Source: an uncultured Acholeplasmataceae bacterium (GTDB lineage: Bacteria > Bacillota_I > Bacilli_A > Acholeplasmatales > Acholeplasmataceae). From it: DNA of 11,330 bases. The position numbers and the translations under genes were made by a program. Under the pieces are notes generated by a model. It did not search any database and was not told the origin of the DNA. It was given only the letters and a program-made list of their open reading frames with translations. Each line of letters opens with the position of its first letter. Position 1 is the stretch's first letter. Location of the stretch: the NCBI GenBank assembly GCA_938041945.1, contig CALISC010000019.1:1-11330 (forward strand), in the 5' to 3' direction. Shown piece after piece: positions 1 to 5,836 of the stretch.

Positions 1-1326
1 TTGCTTGATGATATTTTTTCCGAAGAAGAAGGGGACTTTGTTTCTTTTTCAGACTACCGCTTCAGAGGTAGAATTGAGTCTAGACCAGATAAAGAAAAAG
101 GTCGTATTTTTGATTTAAAGAAATACCAACTAATGGGCTGGCAGCAAAGTGGTAAAGAACCAGTTCTGCCAGTTTCTGTGCTTTCTATGATAGTACACGA
201 AAAAAGCGGATTTGCAACTTACTGGACAGGCTACGAAATTCGCACTAATGAAGTTGCAAGCGACGGAGACAAATCAATTGACCCTGAAGATGCAAATGAA
301 AAAGATGGCAAGTTCTATCCACACGCAGATGACGAAGATGAACAAAAAGTACCAAAATCTGTCTATTCCCTTTGGTTTAAATCAATTAACTTCTTTGTAT
401 CTGAATACTACTGGGCAATTGATCGAAAAGAAAAACTGATAGATTCAATCAATAAAAATAAAGAAAATCTACTAACTGAAAACTCAACTGATTACTATCA
501 AACACTAAACCAACTATTGGAAGACACAGAAGACTTCCACTCAGGACTATTCGCGCTTGCCTCTGCTTTTCTTTATGTTAATGGTAACCGTCAGTATGAC
601 AATGAAAACAAACAGAAAGTAGAAGCGATTAAAAAAGCGTTGGCAGAAAAAGTAAATAAAGAAATTGAAATTTCAAATGATGGCAAAACCGCTATTATTA
701 ACTTAACTCAAATCAACTATGAAAACGAAAACGACAAAAGTATTTTAGACAAATATCTAGAACTGACTAAAAAGATTAAAAAAGACTATCCGACTGTGGA
801 AAACTTAGTTATCAACCTAGCGATAAACGGTGGCGGCGATGTTTACGCGGCTGTTGAGTTTGTAGCGGCTTTAGCAGGTCCGGATAAAGAAATTTTTTAC
901 TCTGAACACAACTGTGCAACTTACAAAACCGACACAACTTACGCGAGAACCACTTTAAAAGGCACTGAACTTCCTAAGTTTAAACGTTCATTTCTGCAAA
1001 CCAGCGTTGGTTCGTTTTCATCAGCATCTATGATTGCAGGTATAGTTCGTGATAACAAAATCATGCCAGTAATTGGCACCAAAACCGGAGGTGGTGCATC
1101 TAGTACCACTCAAGCTTACTTGCCATGTGGATCTGTTGTCGACTACTCTTCAGACAGCGTGTATTTGACTGCCAAAAAAACTGTAGAAGCGGCGCACCGC
1201 GAGGCTGAGTTTGGAGTTGAACCTAACTACAACTACGGCTTTACTGAAGACTACGACAACATCCAAAACTTCTTTAATCCAAATTATGTTGCTCAAAAAC
1301 TAGCTGAGTTTAACTTACTTGGCTAA
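1..1326 (+). CDS. S41-family peptidase-like protein, 5' end truncated by window edge
   Basis: The frame is open from base 1. The first codon is TTG with no room for a ribosome binding site, so this is probably the C-terminal 441 residues of a longer protein whose signal sequence lies outside. The C-terminal half carries the S41 (tail-specific protease/CtpA) fold signature: the hydrophobic strand plus NGGGD (276-280), the serine loop SFSSASM (338-344) with S341 at the nucleophile position, the loop GTKTGGGASS (359-368), and a GVEPN motif near residue 402. In CtpA/Prc enzymes the third block is GxxTFGKG with the catalytic Lys; here that position is Gly365, as in tricorn-like S41B members. No PDZ domain is recognised. 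Known S41 enzymes cut proteins at or outside the membrane; an extracytoplasmic role is inferred from the family and the lipoprotein neighbours. The gene ends TAA and is followed by a terminator hairpin. Family assignment is fairly sure; activity is not. Confidence 0.82.
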   Translation: MLDDIFSEEEGDFVSFSDYRFRGRIESRPDKEKGRIFDLKKYQLMGWQQSGKEPVLPVSVLSMIVHEKSGFATYWTGYEIRTNEVASDGDKSIDPEDANEKDGKFYPHADDEDEQKVPKSVYSLWFKSINFFVSEYYWAIDRKEKLIDSINKNKENLLTENSTDYYQTLNQLLEDTEDFHSGLFALASAFLYVNGNRQYDNENKQKVEAIKKALAEKVNKEIEISNDGKTAIINLTQINYENENDKSILDKYLELTKKIKKDYPTVENLVINLAINGGGDVYAAVEFVAALAGPDKEIFYSEHNCATYKTDTTYARTTLKGTELPKFKRSFLQTSVGSFSSASMIAGIVRDNKIMPVIGTKTGGGASSTTQAYLPCGSVVDYSSDSVYLTAKKTVEAAHREAEFGVEPNYNYGFTEDYDNIQNFFNPNYVAQKLAEFNLLG

Positions 1327-1341
1327 TTAGATAGCAAAGCA

Positions 1342-1379
1342 AAAAAAGCACATTCAAGCAAGTTTTGGTGTACTTTTTT
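1342..1379 (+). terminator. Rho-independent terminator after the S41 gene
   Basis: Arms 1342-1352 and 1369-1379 pair as an 11-bp stem with one C/A mismatch, around a 16-nt loop. The 3' arm ends in six T residues. It sits 16 bp after the TAA stop and before the next promoter. Confidence 0.65.
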
Positions 1380-1388
1380 AATCCTGGT

Positions 1389-1417
1389 TTGAATAAGTTT
1401 TAAAACGGTTTTATAAT
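1389..1417 (+). promoter_or_regulatory. Sigma-A-type promoter for the 436-aa lipoprotein
   Basis: TTGAAT at 1389-1394 and a perfect TATAAT at 1412-1417 are separated by 17 bp. Transcription would start near 1424, about 27 nt before the ATG at 1451. Confidence 0.75.
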
Positions 1418-1440
1418 GATAAAGTAAATAAGCCGGTAGT

Positions 1441-1446
1441 GAGGTG
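1441..1446 (+). promoter_or_regulatory. Ribosome binding site deciding the ATG start at 1451
   Basis: GAGGTG lies 4 nt before ATG 1451. The in-frame GTG at 1439 overlaps this site and has no site of its own, so ATG 1451 is the better start. It also gives a clean Lys-Lys-hydrophobic signal sequence. Confidence 0.7.
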
Positions 1447-1450
1447 CAAG

Positions 1451-2761
1451 ATGATAAAGAAAATTAGTCTTTTGATTGTTTTTTTAATAAGTGGTTTTAT
1501 GTTTTTTTCATGCAAACCTAAACCTGCACCAAATACAGACAACGGACAAAATGAAGCAATTCCACCTAAACCCATTCCAAACCCTACACCTAGTCCTGAG
1601 CCTGAAAAACCAAAAACTTTGGACCGTGGTATGCTTAATATTGTAGCAAAATCTATGTTCGTGAAAAACTTAGATAAGTTTTTAGGCAAACCAATTGACG
1701 AAGTTGACCCAGATGACTTTGTTTACAGTTTCAAAGAAAACTATGGTTGGAAGGACTCTGACTTTACACTAATTAAACCTAAGTTTGAAGACCACAACGA
1801 AGAAATTATCATAACTTACAAGTTAGCGCACAAAAACCTACTTTCAAGTGTACACATCCTTAAATTAACTGGCTTTAAAAAAGCCACACAACCTGCAATT
1901 GAGCCGGAAGATCAAGAAGAGAGTTTAACAAAGGCTTTTCAAGACGCTAACTTAATTTTAAGTAAAGAAAGTAAAAGTACCTACTTGTTTGATTTAACTG
2001 AGTCGGACTTTAAATTACTCAATGTAGAAGAAAAACACCATTCTAAATTAGTTTTGGCGTTAAACAAAAACTTCTTAACGAACTCAGTGTCAGTTACTTA
2101 CTACTTAAAACAAGAACAAGAACTTTCTTTTAAAAAAGTAAAAACTTTTACTGATTTTAAAAACTTGGATACCGAGACTATTAAAGCGGAGTTTTTAAAA
2201 ATAAATCCAATCGCCGCTGAGTACGGCTCAGATATCTTTAAATACAGCAAAGCCTTAAAAACTAAACACAGCAGTTCTGTCTTTACCTACACAATTTCTT
2301 ACTTTTTAGCACAAGAACAGACTGAATCAGTTGAAGTGTATTTAGACGGATACTTTAAAAATTTGCGTTTTGAAACAACCATTGTCTTAACTCTTAATGC
2401 AAATAAAGATAAATACGAACTTAAATCAACGGGGATCGCTGAACTTAGTCCTAGGCTAGATGAAAAGGGTTTAAAGAAGTTTGAAGTGATTACTAAAATT
2501 AACTCAAACCAAATTAAAGCAAACGAGATTTTTTCTAAATTAAACCTAACTTTAAACAAAAATACAGAAATTGATTTGCTTACCAGTTCTGAATATCTAC
2601 TTAAAATTACTGCAATGCCTGCGAAAAAAGGTGTTTTGCAGTTAAAAATTGAGGTTGCAAAAGAGTTTAAAATTTTGACCTACTCAAGCGGTAAGTTAAG
2701 TGAAAGTACAGAGCAAAAACCTGTTTTTTCACAAATCTATCAATATAACTTCCAAGAATAA
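1451..2761 (+). CDS. Repeat-containing surface lipoprotein of unknown function
   Basis: A 436-aa predicted lipoprotein. The N-terminus is a basic start (MIKK) plus a hydrophobic stretch to about residue 20, ending in the relaxed lipobox FFSC. Cys21 would be lipidated, anchoring the protein to the outer face of the membrane. A Pro-rich, low-complexity linker runs from about 22 to 55. The rest is Lys/Leu/Phe-rich and seems to hold three degenerate copies of one unit, near 84-143, 178-237 and 260-304. Each has a Ser/Val-rich strand, then TYxL or TISYFL, and a closing segment such as TFTDFKN or GYFKN. This resembles the lipoprotein-associated repeat domains of Mollicutes surface antigens, but the match is from memory and uncertain. 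No catalytic motif is seen. The gene has its own promoter and a strong terminator, so it is monocistronic. Adhesion, antigenic display or substrate binding are all possible. Confidence 0.8.
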   Translation: MIKKISLLIVFLISGFMFFSCKPKPAPNTDNGQNEAIPPKPIPNPTPSPEPEKPKTLDRGMLNIVAKSMFVKNLDKFLGKPIDEVDPDDFVYSFKENYGWKDSDFTLIKPKFEDHNEEIIITYKLAHKNLLSSVHILKLTGFKKATQPAIEPEDQEESLTKAFQDANLILSKESKSTYLFDLTESDFKLLNVEEKHHSKLVLALNKNFLTNSVSVTYYLKQEQELSFKKVKTFTDFKNLDTETIKAEFLKINPIAAEYGSDIFKYSKALKTKHSSSVFTYTISYFLAQEQTESVEVYLDGYFKNLRFETTIVLTLNANKDKYELKSTGIAELSPRLDEKGLKKFEVITKINSNQIKANEIFSKLNLTLNKNTEIDLLTSSEYLLKITAMPAKKGVLQLKIEVAKEFKILTYSSGKLSESTEQKPVFSQIYQYNFQE

Positions 2762-2762
2762 A

Positions 2763-2784
2763 AAAAGCAACTTCCGTTGCTTTT
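2763..2784. terminator. Bidirectional terminator between convergent genes
   Basis: A perfect 9-bp stem (AAAAGCAAC at 2763-2771, GTTGCTTTT at 2776-2784) encloses a TTCC loop. T-tracts occur on both strands. It lies immediately after the lipoprotein stop and about 32 bp beyond the stop of the minus-strand TM2 gene, so it can end both transcripts. Confidence 0.85.
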
Positions 2785-2816
2785 CTAAAAATAATTAAAT
2801 TATCGCCTTCTGGTTT

Positions 2817-3026
2817 TTAAACAAAACGGCCGTTTGCGTCTCTAAAGCCACCAAAGATGATTACAAAGAAATCAATTACGGCGCCAATTCCAAATAAACC
2901 ACCAGTTAAAAGCCAAAGAATACCAGTTCCGATTTTGCCAACGTAGAATCTATGTAATCCAATTAAACCAAAGAAGAAACATAGAAGAAAAGCAATAATT
3001 CTTGATTTGCTACTTTTGTTTGTCAT
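2817..3026 (-). CDS. TM2-domain membrane protein
   Basis: A 69-aa protein that is almost entirely one TM2 domain. After a short basic N-terminus (MTNKSSKSR) come a first membrane helix at about 9-25, the diagnostic GLHRFYVGK turn (23-31), a second Gly-rich helix at about 34-59 containing an Asp (D52), and the short tail FRDANGRFV. All the typical family landmarks (GxxGxHRFYxGk, late Asp, final DxNG) are present and the length is normal for a stand-alone bacterial TM2 protein. The biochemical role of these small proteins is not established. The ATG is preceded by AAAGGAG (3034-3040) at 7 nt. It is transcribed alone, divergently from the nuclease lipoprotein gene and convergently with the 436-aa lipoprotein gene. 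Cys16 in the first helix is unpaired. Confidence 0.88.
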   Translation of the reverse strand: MTNKSSKSRIIAFLLCFFFGLIGLHRFYVGKIGTGILWLLTGGLFGIGAVIDFFVIIFGGFRDANGRFV

Positions 3027-3051
3027 TTATAAACTCCTTTCCGTTATTTTC

Positions 3052-3080
3052 ATTATAAAAAACAAATAGTAAAAATTCAA
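3052..3080 (-). promoter_or_regulatory. Sigma-A-type promoter for the TM2 gene
   Basis: On the minus strand, TTGAAT (3075-3080) and a perfect TATAAT (3052-3057) are separated by 17 bp. This is the same hexamer pair and spacing as at 1389-1417. The expected start near 3045 leaves a short leader with an AAAGGAG site. Confidence 0.75.
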
Positions 3081-3120
3081 GACAAAGAAGCGTTGTTTTT
3101 AAGTAAATTAAAAAAGTAAT

Positions 3121-3149
3121 TTAACCCATTAGTTAGGCTATTTTAAAAT
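3121..3149 (+). promoter_or_regulatory. Possible promoter for the nuclease lipoprotein gene
   Basis: TTAACC (3121-3126) and TAAAAT (3144-3149) with a 17-bp spacer precede AAAGGAG (3154-3160), but the expected transcript start would fall inside or next to the ribosome binding site. The -35 match is weak, so this is only the best candidate in an AT-rich spacer. Confidence 0.35.
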
Positions 3150-3166
3150 AAATAAAGGAGCAAAAT

Positions 3167-4141
3167 ATGCAATTTAGAAATTTATTCAAAAAAACTGTTT
3201 TATTTACACTAGTTATATTTTCAGTTGGCTTTTTGTTTGCATGCAAAAAAACCCCTGAACCAAGTCCAAACCCTTCACCTGGTCCAGATAATCAATATAA
3301 AGCACACGAACTAGATAAAACCTACTATCAAGGTGTGAACTTTGAAACCAAAAATGACGATGAGTTAATTAAGTCGCTTAGAAAAGTTACACGCGAAAAA
3401 CACACCACATACACTTCTTACAACGAAGTTAAATACCATTTAACCGAAACCGATAAACTAGATAACGGCAAACTTTGGGGAATGTATAATGGAGAAGAGT
3501 TTCAACCAAAATGGACTGGTGGCAGGCTTTGGAATCGCGAACATGTATGGGTGAATTCTAGACTCGGTGTTGAAAGAGTAAAAAGTGGTGAACGTACCTT
3601 GGCCTCAGATTTACATAACTTAAGAGTGTGCAATAGTGCTGTAAACAGTGAAAGAAACAATTTCTTTTATGTTGCCAGAGACAAGTCAGGCAATTACTTT
3701 CCTGATAATGCACCTGCGCAACTGGCAGACCGCCGAAAGTACTTCCCAAGTTATAAGCATGGTGGCGATGCTATTCGTATATTGCTTTACATGATAATTC
3801 ACTACTCTGAACTTAATTTCGCGGTCAAAGAACCTTTTGGAATGACCTATGTACCAGAAGGTGCGTACATTGGAAATGTTGATGACTTTGCTTACTTGCT
3901 TAAAAAAGATCCGGTTGACCAGTTTGAAATTAACAGAAACAATCGTATCCAAAAAATTCAGGGTAACCGCAACCCTTTCATTGACCACCCAGAAATTGCC
4001 TACAGAGTAGTTAAGTATTTCCAAAATCATAAAAACAAAGAACTAAACGAAAGAAAACGAGTTTTTGAAGTTGAGTTTTTTATTAAAGCAATTTCAGAAA
4101 CCCAAACTAGATATTCATACAACAAATCTCAAGACTGCTAG
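3167..4141 (+). CDS. Lipid-anchored endonuclease I-family nuclease
   Basis: A 324-aa nuclease of the endonuclease I (EndA/Vvn-like, beta-beta-alpha-metal) family, which cleaves DNA and often RNA with little sequence preference. It has a lipoprotein signal (basic MQFRNLFKK, hydrophobic core, lipobox LFAC, Cys26) and a Pro/Ser linker (about 30-43), so it should sit tethered outside the membrane. The catalytic core is clear: NREHVW (123-128) with the His126 general base and adjacent Glu125, then SDLHNLR (147-153), then NSAVNSERNN (156-165) with Asn160 as the probable metal ligand. The C-terminal part through about residue 290 matches family length. The last 25 residues are polar and unlike the core. 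The ATG follows AAAGGAG at 6 nt. Surface nucleases in wall-less bacteria supply nucleotide precursors; here the deoC/deoD genes 4 kb away fit such a role, which is inference. The vesicular disulphide pattern of Vibrio Vvn is not apparent. Confidence 0.88.
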   Translation: MQFRNLFKKTVLFTLVIFSVGFLFACKKTPEPSPNPSPGPDNQYKAHELDKTYYQGVNFETKNDDELIKSLRKVTREKHTTYTSYNEVKYHLTETDKLDNGKLWGMYNGEEFQPKWTGGRLWNREHVWVNSRLGVERVKSGERTLASDLHNLRVCNSAVNSERNNFFYVARDKSGNYFPDNAPAQLADRRKYFPSYKHGGDAIRILLYMIIHYSELNFAVKEPFGMTYVPEGAYIGNVDDFAYLLKKDPVDQFEINRNNRIQKIQGNRNPFIDHPEIAYRVVKYFQNHKNKELNERKRVFEVEFFIKAISETQTRYSYNKSQDC

Positions 4142-4157
4142 ACAAAACTTAACCATC

Positions 4158-4188
4158 AAAAAAGACCAGGTTATTCCTGGTCTTTTTT
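4158..4188. terminator. Strong bidirectional terminator between convergent genes
   Basis: A perfect 13-bp stem (4158-4170 with 4176-4188, core GACCAGG/CCTGGTC) surrounds a TTATT loop. There are A and T runs on the two sides, so it functions for the nuclease gene on plus and for the long minus-strand series that ends at 4217. Confidence 0.9.
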
Positions 4189-4216
4189 TAATTTCATAAC
4201 TAATTTGTTTAAAAAA

Positions 4217-4801
4217 CTAACGAATTAAGCCTTTAATTTGGTGAATTAAACCGTATTCAATCTCGGTTGGTTCAAACTCAGCGTGTTCACCAGTAAACAG
4301 ACGGTCGCGAAGTGGGAAAGCATAACTAGATCCGTTTGAAAATTTCAACACTAAGTTAAAAGTTTCGCGGCGCGGATTTGCAATGTCGTCCAGTTTGTAT
4401 TCGGTGTCTAGAGAAACTACGTCTGAGTAAAGTACATCAGTTGAAGAAATTGGGTAAATAAAGTCATAGTTGTAGTCGGCTCTAGCAGTATATACCTTAA
4501 TTGAGTCTGGTGCGAAGAACAGCAGAGTTAAGTTAGCAGTTTCATAAAAAACTTCTTGGGTATCTCCGTCTTTTAGCACAACTTTGAAGTTTAAGGTTGT
4601 TTTTCCTAAAATATCTGGAGTTTTGACTAACATAAAGTTATTAAAATGATATTCAGCCGGATCTAAATTAAATAAACGGCAGGCTTTGTTGAAAGCCTTA
4701 CGGTCAGTTTCATAAATATACTGACTAGCCTTTTCATAACCATAACTTTTTGGGTTGTCTAAAAAGAATTTATGCATAAATTCTAAACGGTTTTTGTCCA
4801 T
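4217..4801 (-). CDS. Hypothetical soluble protein, 194 aa
   Basis: A family was not recognised. It begins with a helical, charged stretch (MDKNRLEFMHKFF, then KASQYIYETDRKAF) of about 45 residues. A beta-rich remainder follows with alternating hydrophobic segments (for example NFKVVLKDG at 71-79, NLVLKFSNGSSYAFPL at about 155-170). There is no signal peptide, membrane segment or Cys pair, so a cytoplasmic location is likely. The beta-rich part could be a PH- or lipocalin-like barrel, but that is a guess. AAAGAGGT (4807-4814) precedes the ATG at 5 nt. It is the last gene of the minus-strand series, 82 bp after rpmG, and is ended by the 4158-4188 hairpin. No convincing promoter of its own was found, so it is probably read through from rpmG/lemA. 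Confidence 0.75.
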   Translation of the reverse strand: MDKNRLEFMHKFFLDNPKSYGYEKASQYIYETDRKAFNKACRLFNLDPAEYHFNNFMLVKTPDILGKTTLNFKVVLKDGDTQEVFYETANLTLLFFAPDSIKVYTARADYNYDFIYPISSTDVLYSDVVSLDTEYKLDDIANPRRETFNLVLKFSNGSSYAFPLRDRLFTGEHAEFEPTEIEYGLIHQIKGLIR

Positions 4802-4883
4802 ATAATACCTCTTTGAAATGAATTTTTAGCAATAAAGAGCTAAGTGATTTGTGATGTTTAATTTTAGTTTAAGTTAATTTAAA

Positions 4884-5033
4884 TTATTTCTTTTCAGTGT
4901 GAACAGTTGTTTTGCGTTCACGCGCACAGTACTTGTTAAAAGAAAGTTTGTCAGGTGTGGTTTTTTTGTTTTTATTTGTGTAGTAATTTTCTTCTTTGCA
5001 AGATGTGCAAACTAATTTTACTTTATCTCTCAT
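4884..5033 (-). CDS. rpmG: 50S ribosomal protein L33
   Basis: A 49-aa protein (MRDKVKLVCTSCKEENYY at the start, TPDKLSFNKYCARERK in the middle, ending HTEKK) with the full L33 layout. L33 is a small protein of the large ribosomal subunit near the tRNA exit site. CTSC (9-12) is the first zinc knuckle. The second is reduced to Cys36-Ala-Arg-Glu39, so three of the four zinc ligands remain. The same partial loss is familiar in one Bacilli L33 paralogue (KYCPRLNK type). The ATG is preceded by AAGGAC at a suitable distance. It lies 42 bp after lemA with no terminator between, so it is probably co-transcribed. Bacilli often have two rpmG copies; whether another exists here cannot be seen. Confidence 0.93.
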   Translation of the reverse strand: MRDKVKLVCTSCKEENYYTNKNKKTTPDKLSFNKYCARERKTTVHTEKK

Positions 5034-5075
5034 AGTTGTGTCCTTTTTTAATATTTATGTTGATGTGTGTTTGAA

Positions 5076-5750
5076 TTAAAAGAAAGTTTGGCGAGCAGCG
5101 GCCTTAACTTCTTTAGATGCTGCAAACGGAATTCTAGTGGTTAGCGACATTTTAGCAGCTACAATTTGTTTAGTTGGCCAAACAAATAAATTACGGTTCC
5201 ACTGATCTACAATGTCGTTGTAGTAAATTCTAGCAGCAGTAATTTCTCTTTGTGTATTGGTGTTGTCGCGCATTGCGCTTTCAATAACTTGATTTGACTT
5301 AAGTTCAGGATAAGCCTCAAACGCTAGGTTGATTTGCGAAAAACCACGGTCAACTTGAGCCTGGATGTCATTTCTAGTCTCTTCGTTAATTTGACCCGGT
5401 TTTACTCCACCTCTCAGTGCGGCTACTCCTTCAAACACATCTTTTTCGTGTTTTACTTGTTGTTTAACTAAAGCAGCGACGTTTTTAAGAATTTCAAGGC
5501 GGTGTTCAAGGTAAGTGTCAACTTCAGATGCTGCGCGCTGCATTTTTTGCTCAAGGCGCATAAAGAAGTTTCTTGCTTTGATTTTTTTAAATAAGAAAAT
5601 TAAGCCAGGTATAATTAGCGGAAACCAAAGTAGAAACTCAAATAAAGAAGAACCCCAGCCTACTTTTGCATCAATTCTTTTGCCAATAACGTTAATATCT
5701 TGGCCACTTTCCATAACAGGTCCGTTAACTTCGTCTAATAAATTTGCCAT
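5076..5750 (-). CDS. lemA: LemA family membrane protein
   Basis: A 224-aa LemA-family protein. A single membrane helix spans about 35-54, followed by the usual basic stop KKIKAR. A long helical domain then holds the family hallmarks: AYPELKSN (146-153), QREITAARIYYND (168-180) and a final Trp-Pro (191-192) where the family usually has Phe-Pro. Most LemA proteins start almost directly with the helix; this one has about 30 extra polar N-terminal residues, presumably on the outer side. The function of LemA is not known. AAGGAG (5757-5762) lies 6 nt before the ATG. It has its own promoter overlapping the end of the upstream 564-aa gene, and no terminator separates it from rpmG. The pairing with a two-TM protein of unknown role suggests a joint membrane function. 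Confidence 0.9.
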   Translation of the reverse strand: MANLLDEVNGPVMESGQDINVIGKRIDAKVGWGSSLFEFLLWFPLIIPGLIFLFKKIKARNFFMRLEQKMQRAASEVDTYLEHRLEILKNVAALVKQQVKHEKDVFEGVAALRGGVKPGQINEETRNDIQAQVDRGFSQINLAFEAYPELKSNQVIESAMRDNTNTQREITAARIYYNDIVDQWNRNLFVWPTKQIVAAKMSLTTRIPFAASKEVKAAARQTFF

Positions 5751-5770
5751 AATTATCTCCTTATGTGCGT

Positions 5771-5792
5771 TTTTTAAGTTAAAACTTAAAAA
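5771..5792 (-). repeat. AT-rich palindrome in the lemA leader
   Basis: Perfect inverted repeat TTTTTAAGTT (5771-5780) / AACTTAAAAA (5783-5792) with a 2-bp centre. It falls between the predicted transcript start (about 5800) and the AAGGAG site. It could be a weak leader hairpin or an operator. Confidence 0.55.
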
Positions 5793-5806
5793 TCTGTACT
5801 TTAACT

Positions 5807-5836
5807 ATTATATCTCAAAATAGCCTTATTTGACAA
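5807..5836 (-). promoter_or_regulatory. Promoter for lemA inside the end of the 564-aa gene
   Basis: On the minus strand, TTGTCA (5831-5836) and a perfect TATAAT (5807-5812) are 18 bp apart. The -35 box overlaps the last codons of the upstream gene, so lemA and rpmG can be expressed apart from the genes before them. Confidence 0.65.

Noticed and set aside
1411..1689. Minus-strand frame with a Gly-rich hydrophobic product
   Set aside because: It is the reverse of the Pro-rich linker of the lipoprotein; the Gly runs are the complement of Pro codons.
3686..4030. Minus-strand 114-codon frame inside the nuclease gene
   Set aside because: The plus strand encodes the conserved endonuclease I core; the antisense product has no recognisable feature.
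4802..4883. Separate promoter for the 194-aa gene
   Set aside because: AT-rich -10-like strings such as TAAAAT occur, but none has a usable -35 at 16-18 bp; read-through from rpmG is simpler.
4884..5033. L33 with a missing zinc Cys as a sign of decay
   Set aside because: Bacilli L33 paralogues commonly show this same partial second knuckle, so it is an ordinary variant.
5515..5823. Plus-strand open frame opposite the lemA 5' end and promoter
   Set aside because: It is antisense to a clear LemA protein and has no ribosome binding site of note.
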